DNA of 64,000 nt from Dioscorea cayenensis subsp. rotundata (Eukaryota; Streptophyta; Magnoliopsida; Dioscoreales; Dioscoreaceae), in assembly GCF_009730915.1 (NCBI RefSeq), contig NC_052486.1:23465589-23529588 (forward strand), in the 5' to 3' direction. The position numbers were made by a program, and so were the translations under genes. Positions 13,258-24,876 of this stretch are shown in pieces. Position 1 is the stretch's first letter. The number at the start of each line of letters is the position of its first letter. Under the pieces are notes generated by a model, which saw only the letters and a list, made by a program, of their open reading frames with translations, was not told the DNA's origin and searched no databases.

Positions 13258-14175
13258 TGAATAGCAAGATGGATTAACAGAAAAGATCTCTTAATTTCTC
13301 ATTAGAAAAAATGGACACAATGCTTTCAGCAAAGAAAGTGATAGTTGGTAAACACAAGAGATAATGCCAATCTATCATAGATGAAACAATTGAGCCAAAA
13401 AAAAGCCAGAGAAGAGAACACTTTCTCTGAATCATTGGCTGGGAAACTAAATTGTGAATTGTGCATATTGAACTTGAATAGATAAAATGAAGATATGAAA
13501 ATGATCCATGGAGATAAAAGTTTTGAAAAAATTCTAGTTTTGCAATGAGCAAACACGACTGGCCTGCTGGTAAGTAGACCAGAATCTGATCAAATGTGAT
13601 GGTTATGCAATAGGACATGGTTTTCAATTTGTTGATCATGAATTGAGATTAATGATCATAATACATGCATGGCTTCATGATCATAGAGTTTCTCTTATAA
13701 TAAACTTAGTATCATTATTCAAGCATGAAAAGACAAGAAACTTAAATCTCAATTAGTTTTCTAGGACAGAAGTTCAATCAGTGATTAGTCCTGTATAAAA
13801 ATAGGCTTTGGTTGAAGATGAAAGTCATGAGAGATAACTCTGTTGTGACACATGAACTTTATAAAATTAAGAACTGTACAAGTACAAGGTTAAAGCACAA
13901 AATAAATGTCTAGCTTTGCTCTCCTATTTTTCTCTTTTGATCAGCCAAATGATGTTAGATTGTGGACTATTTCATTAGTGGATTACGAGAGCTAATCTCA
14001 AGGCAGAGGGTTATAAAAAATAAATGAGATACTTGGAGAAAGGAAGAAGAAGACGACGAACAAAAAAATTAAAGGCTTGGTTCTCAGTGGAGAAGAAGGA
14101 AGGAACTGTGGTTTGTCTAATGGTTTTCTCTCCGATCGTATGACAACTGTTTTCCTTTTCTTATTACTAGAAGAA
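11830..14175. other. Gene-free or unrecognised stretch
   Basis: No gene is recognised. Two reverse-strand open frames (12907-13152, 81 codons, and 13274-13639, 121 codons) are read through DNA of slightly higher complexity but resemble no family I know. The first is preceded by an acceptor-like CCTGCAG. A (TA)n run lies at about 13223-13256. The stretch could hold a non-coding transcript or a decayed gene. Confidence 0.4.
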
Positions 14176-14188
14176 TAAGCTTGTTGAT

Positions 14189-14440
14189 TTTTTTTTTTTT
14201 TTATATATATATAAAAGGAGCAGACAGCCCAAAAGCCCTGCTAAACCGTCAGAGGCGTACATAAATCTCGGTAGAATAAGTGGGGGTGGGACCCGCATAC
14301 ACATGGGTGCTGAGATCACCCGCAAACAAATACTGTTCACATCTTTCCAGAAATGTGCCCTCAGCCGAAAATCGAACTTTCATCATTTGGTGAAGAGCTC
14401 TATCGGTGACCCGTATATCAATAGACCATTTGGTTGTTAG
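14189..14440 (-). mobile_element. tRNA-derived SINE with target-site duplication
   Basis: A 252-bp element is flanked by a perfect 13-bp direct repeat TAAGCTTGTTGAT (14176-14188 and 14441-14453). Read on the reverse strand it begins CTAACAACCAAATGG and carries a degenerate Pol III box A (TGGTCTATTGA). A box B-like GTTCGATTTTC follows roughly 50 bp later. It ends in an A-rich tail, seen as the T-run after 14188. The internal body is moderately GC-rich and has no coding capacity. These are the marks of an L1-type-mobilised, tRNA-related SINE. The repeats match perfectly, so insertion is not very old. Confidence 0.85.
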
Positions 14441-14453
14441 TAAGCTTGTTGAT

Positions 14454-15246
14454 CATTACTCTATGATTAACTAGCACTGTTTAGAGTTTATGCTTGTCGA
14501 ACTGTGAATTCAAGAGGTTATCTCCATTAGTAATAGTTGTGCTAGCTACTTTTTAAGTTTGTGACTGAGAGGTTTGATTCATCAGTACTAATATTGCTTC
14601 TGTGCTAATTAGTTAAAGATTTGGTTGGATCCAAATGTTATTCTTGAACTTGTTTGTTGATTGCTCAGTGGATATGTTGTCTTCTGTTAGTACTCTATAT
14701 GAATCCAGTTCATTACACAAATTAAAGTCTACATATGAAATGTTTGAGCATTCTTTTGTCTAGCCACAAACAATCAATACATATAGAGCAACATAAACAT
14801 TTTGGCACTGGAATACATGTATAGCAAAAACATGAGTACAATGGCCAAATGTAGAGCAACTTCAAAGAGCTCAAAGGTTATTGATTTCAGGTGTCAAGTC
14901 TCCCTAGAAACTCAAAATACTATGAAGGAAAATCTAAGCATGATATGAGTGTACACTCTTTGCTTTTTATATAATTAGAAGTCTAAATTACTCGACACAA
15001 AAAGTTCAAAGATGAATATTATAAGAAGCAATAAACTTAAACGATATTATATACAACAACAATTAATCTAAAGTAACATGTAAATAGGTATATAAAATGT
15101 ACCTGACGATGCAGATTATTTTGTTCAACCGTGTCTCCATCAACATTTGCACAAAAGCAATTTTTTTTTAAAAAAAAAAAAAAGTGGATACAAAAGCAAA
15201 TTAACTGTATAAACAGAAATCATTGGATTTAAGTATATCACATTAA

Positions 15247-15277
<31 letters not shown>

Positions 15278-15414
15278 CTGTTGCGTTGCAAAATTTAAAT
15301 CTAAAATAGAGGAAAGACAAATATTTCGTAACAAACTATATGATGGTTGATCAAAGAAGATATAGAGAACACAAGCAATAATGAAAATAATTTTTAAACA
15401 TTTAGTCTTCCTAG
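14454..15414. other. Gene-free AT-rich stretch
   Basis: No gene, RNA gene or element was recognised. It contains a poly-A/T run near 15161-15183 and a (TA)n microsatellite at about 15250-15278. Confidence 0.5.
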
Positions 15415-15690
15415 TATTTTTTTTAAATAAAATAGATAAATCACGAATTTTTAAAAAAAAAACAAATCAGATTGCAAACGGAGGAGAACAGAACAAGAAC
15501 AACAGAGGAAAACATAAACCAAAAACCCGAACGTAAATAGAGAAATGCAGAACACAGAAGGAAATTAGGAGGACATCACTAGAAATGATGTATGCCTAGA
15601 AAAAAATAAATAGAAAAAAAAAACACACAATAACTGAGAAGGCGAAATTCACCTAAAAATAACAAAGGTCAACTCAGTCGGGTAAAACCG
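15415..15690 (-). mobile_element. 3' tail fragment of an L1-type LINE
   Basis: This segment is a diverged copy of the 3' end of the large LINE at 16661-22584. It has the same order of features: AAATAGATAAATCACGAATTT against AAGTGGATAAACCACAAATTT, then an A/C-rich block, then GAGAAGGCGAA...CAAAGGTCAACTCAGTCGG against GAGAAGACGAA...CAAAGGTCGACTCAGTCAG. Only the 3' untranslated part is present, as expected of a severely 5'-truncated copy. Ends are approximate and no target duplication was identified. Confidence 0.6.
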
Positions 15691-15965
15691 GATCGCTCAC
15701 AACGTTTATTAAAAAAGAAAAAAAAGAAAAGAAAGAAAAGAAAAATACATACCGATAAGAACATTATAGATCGAATTCAAACAGATCTAAAAGAACCCTT
15801 GGAGTGGATCGAGATTTCAATTTTAATGTTTATATGGAAAGGAGAGGGAGAAGGAAAGAACCTCATGATGGAAAATAAAAAGGCGGGTTTCCATATTTGA
15901 GCAAATAAATATCAAATGGGCTTAGTGGTTTTCTCTTAGCCCAGTTAAAAAATGAACCTCTTTTG

Positions 15966-16029
<64 letters not shown>

Positions 16030-16650
16030 TGGCTCATTTTATAATTTATAAACAAGGCAATTTTATCTCAAGTGTAGTAATGCTTTATTTTATAATTTAT
16101 AACACCTGATGTGATTATGTAAAACCTTATGTAAAACCTAAAAATGTAATTAGTTTGTGCTCCACAATTACTTGCCTATAATGCGGAGAGCTTGTAATAA
16201 TAATAATAATAATAAAAAGGCAATAATTGTTTTTTTAAAACAATGAACAAGACCTTAAATCTAGTTATTAGTGTTTTGATATCAATATTGATTCAACAAC
16301 TTTAATTTGATCCATACAGTTGATCACCTAAGCAGTTTGTGTTTTGTATTTTTATTTTTATAAATAGACAACAAGTATCTTTGCTTAATTGTTAAAGACA
16401 CATAATTATGAAGGTGCACCAATTATGATATTTAAAGACTTTATAAAAATTTATTATGTGGCTGCATTAACACACATGACAATGAAGGTCTGTCACATGC
16501 ATTCAATATAATATATTAGAAATCATAGTTGAACGATAATTAATTTCATATTGGATGGATGATCTAATAAACAATATTTCACATTATTGTAGTTGCAAAG
16601 TTTCGAATCTGTGCTATTAAGTAGTGGTCTTGTTCATATTTTTCACATTG
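15691..16650. other. Gene-free stretch with a long ATT microsatellite
   Basis: No gene is recognised. It holds a long (ATT)n array at about 15967-16030 and a short (AAT)n run near 16198-16214. The rest is plain AT-rich DNA up to the LINE target site. Confidence 0.6.
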
Positions 16651-17137
16651 TCCCGTTTGTTTTTTTATTATTATTATTATTAAAGTGGATAAACCACAAA
16701 TTTATTAAAAAAACAAAACAGCAAACAACTGGAAGAAAAACACAAAAGGAAACAGTCAAAAGGACGCTACACCAGCGGTGTGACAGTCCACAACAAACGG
16801 AAAAGGAAAAGAACGGAAACAACAAGAACCGACAGGAACCCCCAGCCTAAAACTGAGAAGACGAAGTACACCAAGAGGCAACAAAGGTCGACTCAGTCAG
16901 ACTAAGAAGGTTCAATCCTGAGGAAGTGGGTCGAATCGAAGTTATCTGGGCGAGGTCCACGGATCCGGCACTCGGGGAAGTCGAGAGCGCTTGACGATCC
17001 CGAATGGAATCACTGGGAACATGCAAAGGAGGATCCCTAGCTGCAGAACACCAATCAAAAAACATATGAGAAATTTTAAACAAGATTGAATATGTGGAAA
17101 GAAAGGTGAGATTGAAAATTCTGTTATTCCTTTCTAA

Positions 17138-20100
17138 TCATATATTCCAGAAAATAGCTCTGGTAAGAAGATCCCAGAAGATGCGCCAATTCGCATCCAG
17201 GGAAGGAATCCAAGTTGACCAAACTTGATCAAGCGAGCTAGGAAATGCAAGTAAATGCAGATTACTCGCGAAGAACTCCCCGATATGGGTAGTAAAATCA
17301 CAGTGAATTAGAAGATGGTCAACAGATTCAGAATTTTTGTGACACAGGACACAGGTGTCAGTAGCATTCTGAATGTTACAGCCAATCTTAGCAAGGTTGG
17401 ATAGAGTTGGGATTTTGTTATCATTAGCAAGCCAACAGAAGAGAGTGACCTTGCTGGGCATTTCACTTTCCAAAAGGAAGAATAAAGTGAAGTGCGCAAA
17501 CCACCATCAACCAGGAATTTATAAAAAGAGCGAATTGAAAAGGAGCAATTACGATCTAAAATCCAAATGTTCAAATCCTCCTGGACAGAGGAGCACACAG
17601 GAATAATTTGAATGAGGGGACGAAGATCATCCATCGTAGTCCTTTGGAAGAAGGAAACGAGAGTAGAGGAATTATGGTAAAATTGTCTGATGGTGATCCA
17701 GGGTGTAAGACAGTTGTTAAAAAGATCAAGGCCAGATATCTTTGGGAGCACGACCACCGAGCCAATTATCGAACCAGAAAAAAGTAGAGGCACCATTGTG
17801 AATTTTTTTTGAAATACAGGCTCTGAAAGCAGGAAGTAATGGGGTTATACCAGCCCAAAAAAATGATTTGTTTCTTGGTGGGGAATGAAAGAGTGGCCCG
17901 GGAGGACCTCCGCTAAGGTAATTAAAATGAATGATTTTGTACCAGCAACCTTGTTGCCCAGTGAGAATTTTCCACCACCATTTGGCGAGAAGGGAGTTAT
18001 TAAAAAGGTGTAGGTTAAGAATACCCCATCCACCCATATTGCGAGGGCGACAAATTCTATCCCAAGCAACCAAACGGAGACCCTTGGAATCGAGGTCCGG
18101 ACCTTTCCAGAGAAAATCTCTACGAATTTTATCTATTTCTTTAATTACCCAAGTTGGTAATTTGAAAACAGACATCCAGTAAGTAGGTATAGAAGACCGA
18201 GTTAAGAAGGGTGAGACGACCCCCTAGAGAAAGATAGGTGGCTTTCCAGGAAGAAAGTTTGGCTCTAACCATCGAAGTTAATTTTGTCCAATCTTCGCGT
18301 TTGGGGCGTTGACCAGAGATAGGGACACCAAGGTAAATGAGAGGAAGGCTATCCCTAGTGCAGTTGAGAATCGCAGCAGACACAGAACTGGGTTAGTATC
18401 CATAATTAGTGGAGTAGAGACAACTCTTATAGTAATTGATAGTAAGACCAGATGCCCCTTCGTAAAGGTACAAGATAAGCTTGGTAATGAGTAGATCTTC
18501 TTGACCACCAGCGGAGAAAATGATGAGGTCATCAGCATATTGAAGATGGCAGATACTATCAGAAGCACCAATGGGGATACCCACAAGGATGCGATTACGG
18601 AGAGCATGAAAGAACATCGCACTGAGGGTGTCAGTAGCAAGAGCAAACAAGAGGGGTGAGAGGGGATCTCCTTGGCGCAAGCCACGTTTACAACGAATGA
18701 ATCCGTGAGGTTCCCCATTCACAAGAACTCGAGCCTTGGAAGAGTGAAGGATGTTAGAGATCCAGGAAATCCAACAAGGACTAAAGCCACGGGCAGCAAG
18801 AATATCAAATAAAAAACCCCAGTCAATTGAATCGAAGGCTTTTGCAAAGTCAACTTTAAAAGCATAGCCAAGCACTTCTTTCTTCTGAAGGTGAAAAATT
18901 AATTCCTGGGCAGCAATTATATTATCTGCAATACATCTGCCTTTAATGAATGCCGATTGCGAATCGTCAATAAGAGAACTAATCACATTTCTCAACCTGT
19001 TAGCCAGGATTTTGGATAATATTTTGCACGAGGAGTTAATCAGGCTAATAGGTCGGAAATCAGAAACTTTTTCAGGGGAATTGGTTTTGGCAATCAAAGC
19101 AATGTGAATCCAATTAATACGATCAAGATTGGCCTTCCCATCATAAAAATCATTACAGAGCGTAATCAGGGAATCTTTCACCAGGTCCCAGTGCTTTTGG
19201 AAGAAAAAAATTGGAAAACCATCTGGTCCTGGAGCTTTGTCGGCGCATAGGTCAAAAACTGCCAGTTTGATTTCCTCTAAGGAAAATGGCAAGTCCAGGG
19301 TAGAAAGGTCAACATTGACACGAAAGCTGAATAGATGTTGCCAGTCCAACAAGAAACGGGAGGGTCTAGCGGTACCAAAGAGAAGGCCCAAATGGTCTGA
19401 AAAAAGTTTACCCAAATTTTGGTTACCCTCAATCCAGGAGCCATCAAAAAAGATTTTAGGAATAAATTTTTTGTTTCGCCGACCATTGGCAACAGAGTGA
19501 AAGTATTTGGTATTAGAGTCACCTTCAATAAGCCAGGTGATTCTAGATCGTTGTCTCCAATAAGTTTCTTCTTCTCTAAGAATGGTAGAGAGGTCCTGGC
19601 GCAACTGAGTGACTCTAAGGGATTCGGAGTCGGTCCAACCCCTGCTCTCGCTGATGGAATCTAAGGAGTTAAGCTCAAGAAGAAGGGCATTTTTCTGTAC
19701 TGAGATGGAGCCAAAGTTCTCAGATGCCCAAACCTTAAGGCGAGATTTGAGATGAATTAGTTTTTTCGAAAGAATGAAAGCACCACAACCCACCTGATTG
19801 ATTTCAGACCACCAATCTTGAAGAAGTGAACAAAAATTATCTTTGGCATACCAAGATTTTTCAAAACGAAAGATGCGAGGTCTCTGAGAGTGGGAACCAA
19901 ACTCTAGGAAAATTAGAGCATGATCAGAACCAAATCTAGGTAGAGCAGATTGAATAGAATTTGGGAAAACAGAAAACCAGTCATGGGAAAGGAGGAAACG
20001 GTCCAGGCGCGTCCAAGTTGGCTCGATCTGTCCATTTGTTCAGGTAAAGCTTCTCCCATGGAGAGGTGGGTCTACCAGACTAAGCTCATTAAGGAAGTTT

Positions 20101-20594
20101 TGCGCCGAGGTAAGATCCCTGTGATTAGGGAAACCTCTGTTCTTATCATTGAGGGAAAACACCGTGTTAAAGTCGCCACATAAAACCCAGATGGAGGAAC
20201 TCAGATTATGCACAAATCGCAGTTCCTCCCAAAAATCATGGCGAATATGTCTGTAATTGGGTCCGTAAACAGTTGTGCAAACCCAAGGAAGATTATCAAG
20301 TTTACTGGTAAACTTTAAGGTAAGGGAAAAGGTCCCCGAGTGGATGAGAGTTCCGGAAACTTTAGAGCTATCCCAAGACATGATGATGCCTCCAACAGAA
20401 CCAGTAGCAGATAAAAATTCGAAAGAATCAAGGGATCTCCCACCGATATTTTTCCAAAGGGATCGGTGTAGGTCCGATAATTTGGATTCTTGTAAGCAAA
20501 CAATGTCGGCATTAATAGAAGATAAGAAATTTTTAACTAGGTGGCGTTTAGAGGGCCTACCTAAACCCCTAACATTCCAGGATAATATTTTCAT
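17138..20594 (-). pseudogene. LINE ORF2: endonuclease-reverse transcriptase-zinc knuckle (broken)
   Basis: The start MKILSWNVRGLGRPSKR begins the L1 endonuclease, followed by CLQESK, VYGPN and CGDFNTV. The reverse transcriptase follows with FRPISLINSSCKILSKILA, AFIKGRCIADNI, FKVDFAKAFDSIDW, GLRQGDPLSPLLF and the catalytic YADD (18528-18539). The C-terminal part has the zf-RVT motif CVLCHKNSESVDHLLIHC near 17310-17365. Breaks seen are an in-frame TGA where a Trp is usual (about 20039), an in-frame TAA near 18390, and frame changes near 18180, 17740 and 17470. The full protein would nick target DNA and copy the RNA by target-primed reverse transcription. Confidence 0.88.
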
Positions 20595-22584
20595 AAAGAA
20601 GAGTTAGGAGTCTTGGTGGTGGTCCCCGCAGGGCCAACCTTAGAGGAAAATCTCTTCAATTCTAAATTTTTCATAAAATCAAAGCATTTGGATTTATGTT
20701 GTGGGGAACCAAGGAATTTAACCCCACATGCAACACTATAATTATGAAGTTGAGCATCAGACCAAGAATTAATAGAAGAATGCAACAGAGGAAGGGTACC
20801 TTCTCTGGGGTCTTCAGGAATCTTTTTCTTGGTTGATCTTGGCAGATGAGGTATGAATCCCGCATCTTCATTCCATCTGGTGGAAGGTTTTTTGGTTCTG
20901 TCGCTTCGGCAAAGATTGGAAATGCCATGGGCATCAGAAGCAGTGCAATAATTAAAAGATGAAGAATTGCCCTGGGGACACAGGGAGTTATTGGAAATAG
21001 TTGGAACCACTAAACTAACCTCAGTTTGCTGGGAAGCCGATGTGATGATAACCGGGTCTATAGGGTCATCACAATCCTCACAGTCCTCAGGAGGAACAAC
21101 AACATCTGAAAATTCTTCTTCCAAAAAGTCATTGTCATCATCATCCACCCAGTCAACTAATTCCTTATCTAGAGGGTCAACATCAGTGGGAACAATGGGA
21201 GGGTTATCAGTGATAGAGAATTTATCAGAGTTGACCTTAGGAATTAAGGTCCATCCTCCATGTAAAATAACCCAAGTGTAACCTTCCGGAATAGGAATAG
21301 AAGGTGGGAGAAATTTTAAGTGGTGCGGTAATGATCCAATTTTGGCAGAAGCAACGATTTGAGAGGAGTACGAAGGTGAGCTGACATGTGTGATAATGTT
21401 GTCATCTAGGGTAGTAGAGTTAATGCCCACTGACTCCAATTCATGAAGGGAGGAAACATCATCTTTGGTAAGAGAATGATTAATGGTATTAGTGTTTACT
21501 TCAGGAGCATTAACAATGGTCGCTTCAATGATGGGCTCATCTTGAGCTAAAATCGGGTCACAGTGCATCGGATCTGCAAAAGGATGGATACCAGGTTGAA
21601 AAGCAGCTGGAGGTTCATCTGAAATCTTGGAAGGTTGCCCACCTTAAACACGAGGCAAAGCAGAAGGGAGAAAATCCTGATGCAGATCCCGAGATGAAAG
21701 AGAGAAATGCGGGAATGGAATCTCATAAGCGTTCATCTCCACATCACAAGGTTGTATTGGATCGATCATCATCCTTGAGGACGCCCCGGGATCATCATCG
21801 ACGGGAGCGACCATATCCCTAGGCCGGGAAGTCGCCACATGCAAGGAGACAATCGGCAAGCAGGAATTCCGATCTCGAGGCACATCAACGGCCTGTGAGC
21901 GAGTGCTGGCCACGTCCGGGTCTAGAGTGCACAGTATGTTCCCTCCCTCGGGACTTGCATCTCCGACCACGAGATTGGAATTCTCTTGCCGATCACCGGC
22001 GTTCACTACCTCCTCGGTAGGAAAACACTGCACCGATTGGCTTAACATGGAGCCAAGCTCAACATGTTTGCCGGAAATATCAGTGCTGGGAGAAGCAAAG
22101 GCTAGAGCTTTTCCTTTCGAATCTGGGTGAAGCTTTGTGGAAGTACGGTTGTTCGGAGGAGGAGGAGCAGGCCCGACATGTGATGACATGTTGGCCTCCA
22201 AGCTCTCCACCGGTTTCACCGGAATAACATTGGCATGAGAGATCTTGGACCTAAGAGATGGGAAGCCGGAGTCTTCGAGCAAGACGAGAAAACTCCTCAT
22301 CCCTACATCTACGATCAATTGCATAGGAAAGGCTAAAGGTTTCTTCAGTCTAGCCATCACCCTGAGGAATTTGAGGGATATCTCTTCCCGTTTTTGCACA
22401 TAAATGAGGTCACCAATGGGTCGAAGGATGGAGACGATGGATTCCCAGTTCCAGCAGTGGAGGGTTAGGTTAGAGACCCTGATCCATTGGTAGTTACCGA
22501 CAGCGAGAGAATGGAATTTGAATTCCGGTGTGAATGGAGAAAGGTTGATCGTGCAGGGGCCATGCTTCGAAGTAAATGATGAAT
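20591..22584 (-). pseudogene. LINE ORF1 (5'-truncated)
   Basis: The open reading starts at the truncation point. It runs through WIRVSNLTLHCWNWESIV and SILRPIGDLIYVQKREE, the DUF4283/CCHC-type RNA-binding region of plant L1 ORF1 proteins (about 22350-22510). It continues through a low-complexity acidic middle (DDDNDFLEEEF) to a basic tail that ends SSL. One in-frame stop interrupts it near 21644. Its last codons overlap the ORF2 start by the four bases ATGA (20591-20594), a layout used for termination-reinitiation in several non-LTR elements. ORF1 proteins bind the element RNA. About 660 codons remain, and the missing N-terminus cannot be measured. Confidence 0.8.
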
Positions 22585-22594
22585 TCCCGTTTGT

Positions 22595-23830
22595 AACATG
22601 CCACTTTAATCACATTTTAAGTTTGATTTAGGTCTATGCATCAATTTTTTATTTACACTTTATCCAAAAAAAAACAATGGCCAAGACAAAACGTAATACA
22701 AAAAGAAAAAAAAATAAAGGAAAAAAGTACATGACACTACAATTTGGCTATATGCCTATAATTCTATACAAACAATAACAAAATACTAGAACAAGTGTAC
22801 CAACACTCTTTTAAAGAAACAAGCTCAATGATTGATTTAAGAACTTATTAGCTGTTGATACAGAGCCTCATCCACTTTATTTAATCCTTAAATGGCAACC
22901 TATATTGCAAGATAGCTAGCTAAGTTGACAATCAAACACACTTAATTATTGAAATGAAGTTTCTTTGCATGTGATCCAACCATCAAGGGTCACAAACATA
23001 GCTAAGGGCCTAATAAACAACAGAGAAGAAGCTTATTAGAGTGTGTTCTTAGTGTTTATATTTAAGTACACCTATAACCAGATCATTTTCTATTTTAAGA
23101 CCAAACTCATATTAACAATTTTATAATTTTTATTTTAGAGAATAATAAGTATTTATTTTTATTTGTGATATTATTTATGTGTTAATTTTTTCAATAAAAA
23201 TTCAAATTTTAATTTTTTTTAAAAGGTATATAAGAAAATTATTTTTAATACAGCTAATCATTTGAATTAAATAGTTTTGAGGGAATAAAAAATAACTAAA
23301 TATTTTATTATTTAAAAATTATTAAAATAATAAAAAAAAATATTAAAACACTCTGCTATCTAATCGCCGTCATTCTCCAATCCAATACGAGAACAAGGTG
23401 GGACTTTTTATTTTTTACAGTTTAACCCTCGGAATTAGATAAAAACCTCAGCCGCACGTGCGTCACATCACCTCAAAAACCGGAGGTCATCGTGGGCTAG
23501 ATGGCCCCGTGCGGCGTAGAATCCACCGTACATTCTTCTCCTCGAGATCAACACCCACGAACTTTTCAGCGTGTTCCCCTCACTCGCACCTTAACGTACA
23601 CCCACTAGAACTAAAGCGAGATCACGAAATCCACAGGGTCCGTGATTCACACGGAACATATCATACCGAGATCCACACGTAAGTTCCTGATTGGCTATCT
23701 ACTATAGAATCAACGGCTACGATTAACTCAGTGGCATTTCTTGTAATTTACCTAAACATCAGTGGTTTTTTTTCTAGTGTCACCTTAACCGTGGTTAAAC
23801 TTCGAACCCTGGTCACTAACCTTCATGGTT
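22595..23830. other. Intergenic, with the upstream region of the next gene
   Basis: No gene is recognised. From about 22600 to 23350 the DNA is AT-rich filler. From about 23390 GC rises. There is a G-box CACGTG at 23455-23460 followed by CGTCAC, and then the proximal promoter of the gene at 23914. Confidence 0.6.
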
Positions 23831-23839
23831 TATATATTT
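23831..23839 (+). promoter_or_regulatory. TATA box of the small Cys-motif gene
   Basis: A TATATATTT stretch lies about 80 bp upstream of the start codon at 23914 and is the only TATA-like element in an otherwise mixed-composition leader. The position is compatible with a leader of roughly 50 nt. Confidence 0.5.
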
Positions 23840-23913
23840 TACGCTCACTTCCTCTACTTTCAAAGCACCGGAAGTGAAGCGGAGAAAAGCGGAAGAGTAG
23901 GAGATCACCGGCG

Positions 23914-24405
23914 ATGGAGGGCTTACCGGAGGAGGAGATCTGGCGATGCGGGAAACACCCGGCGATGATCGCATCCGGCGTTTGCCCCTTTTGCCTCCGC
24001 GATCGCCTTCGCCTCCTCTGCTCCGACTGCGCCAAAACCCGGCCCTGCGCTTGCGCCGCTCCATCCATCTCCTCCTCATCGTCCTCCTCGTTTTCGTCCT
24101 TATCGTCGGTGGATCTCGTCCGATCTTCCTCCGTCTCCGGGATCGGCGCCATCGGCCGAGTCTACAACCTTATTGAGAGCGAGCCAGCCATTCGGCGGTC
24201 CCGATCGGTCGCCGTCCCGGTTGTGAGGCGGCGAGCGGTGGGTGGAGATTTGGGCAGGCGAGGGTGGGTGGCGATGTTTTGGCCATTCAGGATGAAATCT
24301 AGATCGATGACGGCGGAGAAGTGGAAGGGTTGGGGATGGCACTTTCCGAGCCCGATCAAGGCTTTCCGGCACCGGAAAACGGCGCCGGTGCTTCATCGCG
24401 GATGA
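23914..24405 (+). CDS. Small plant protein with OCTOPUS-like N-terminal Cys/His motif
   Basis: This is a single-exon gene of 163 codons. The N-terminus carries WRCGKHPAMIASGVCPFCLRD and then a second Cys group LLCSDCAKTRPCACA (residues about 11-49). The pattern C-x3-HP...GVCxxCLRxRL is like the start of the plant DUF740/OCTOPUS family and of small uncharacterised plant proteins. A serine tract follows (about 50-70), then a basic Arg-rich middle, then a Trp-rich C-terminus with WPFRMKSRSM and WGWHFPSPIKAFRH. No signal peptide or membrane span is seen. The Cys/His groups could bind metal, but that is inference, and the function is not known to me. Codon GC is high relative to the surroundings. 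The stop lies just inside a tandemly duplicated 3' segment. Confidence 0.75.
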   Translation: MEGLPEEEIWRCGKHPAMIASGVCPFCLRDRLRLLCSDCAKTRPCACAAPSISSSSSSSFSSLSSVDLVRSSSVSGIGAIGRVYNLIESEPAIRRSRSVAVPVVRRRAVGGDLGRRGWVAMFWPFRMKSRSMTAEKWKGWGWHFPSPIKAFRHRKTAPVLHRG

Positions 24406-24731
24406 ATCGAATAGTACCGGGAAATTGAAAGGTAGATATAAACATAAAAAAAAAAACAAATTTTTATATAATTTTGAGCCCTTTTTTTTACTTGCTGGAG
24501 CTTTTAATGTACTGTTATATTGTAAATAATAATATGTTTTAATTAATGAAATTATTTTGACGCGAATGAATCGAATAGTACCGAGAAATCGAAAGGTAGA
24601 TATAAACATAAAAAAAAAAAATCTAATTTTTATATAATTTTGGGCCTTTTTTTTTATTTACTTGCTGGAACTTTTCATGTACTGTTATATTGTAAATAAT
24701 AATATGTTTTAATTAATGAAATTATTTTGAC
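24397..24731 (+). repeat. Tandem duplication of the 3' end of the Cys-motif gene
   Basis: There are two adjacent copies with a period of 164 bp, 24397-24560 and 24561-24731. Each starts CGCG(G/A)ATGAATCGAATAGT and includes GAAAGGTAGATATAAACATA, an A-run, TTGCTGG, TGTACTGTTATATTG and the ending AATTATTTTGA. The first copy contains the stop codon and 3' UTR. The copies differ at only a few places apart from A-run and T-run length, so the duplication is recent. Confidence 0.9.
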
Positions 24732-24876
24732 TTTAAAAATTGGGTGGATTATTTGGGTTGTCTGATGGGGATCGGACGGTGGGGGTGATATGATGGGGAA
24801 TGAGATGGAAGGAAGGCCGTAGGATAGGAATGATCAGGAGTGCTGGGATTTTGGGGACGATGGCTGTGGCCGGAGT

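Larger units (their letters stand above)
16661..22584 (-). mobile_element. 5'-truncated L1-type LINE retrotransposon
   Basis: A 5.9-kb reverse-strand non-LTR element is flanked by the direct repeat TCCCGTTTGT (16651-16660 and 22585-22594). Its 3' end is a (TAA)n-type tail (16661-16681 on the plus strand as T6 then ATT repeats) preceded by a 3' UTR of about 470 bp. It carries an ORF1 with the plant LINE RNA-binding/DUF4283-like region, and an ORF2 with apurinic-type endonuclease, reverse transcriptase and a C-terminal zf-RVT zinc knuckle. The 5' end falls inside ORF1, so the start of ORF1 and the promoter are missing. Several stops and frame changes make it inactive. Confidence 0.92.
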
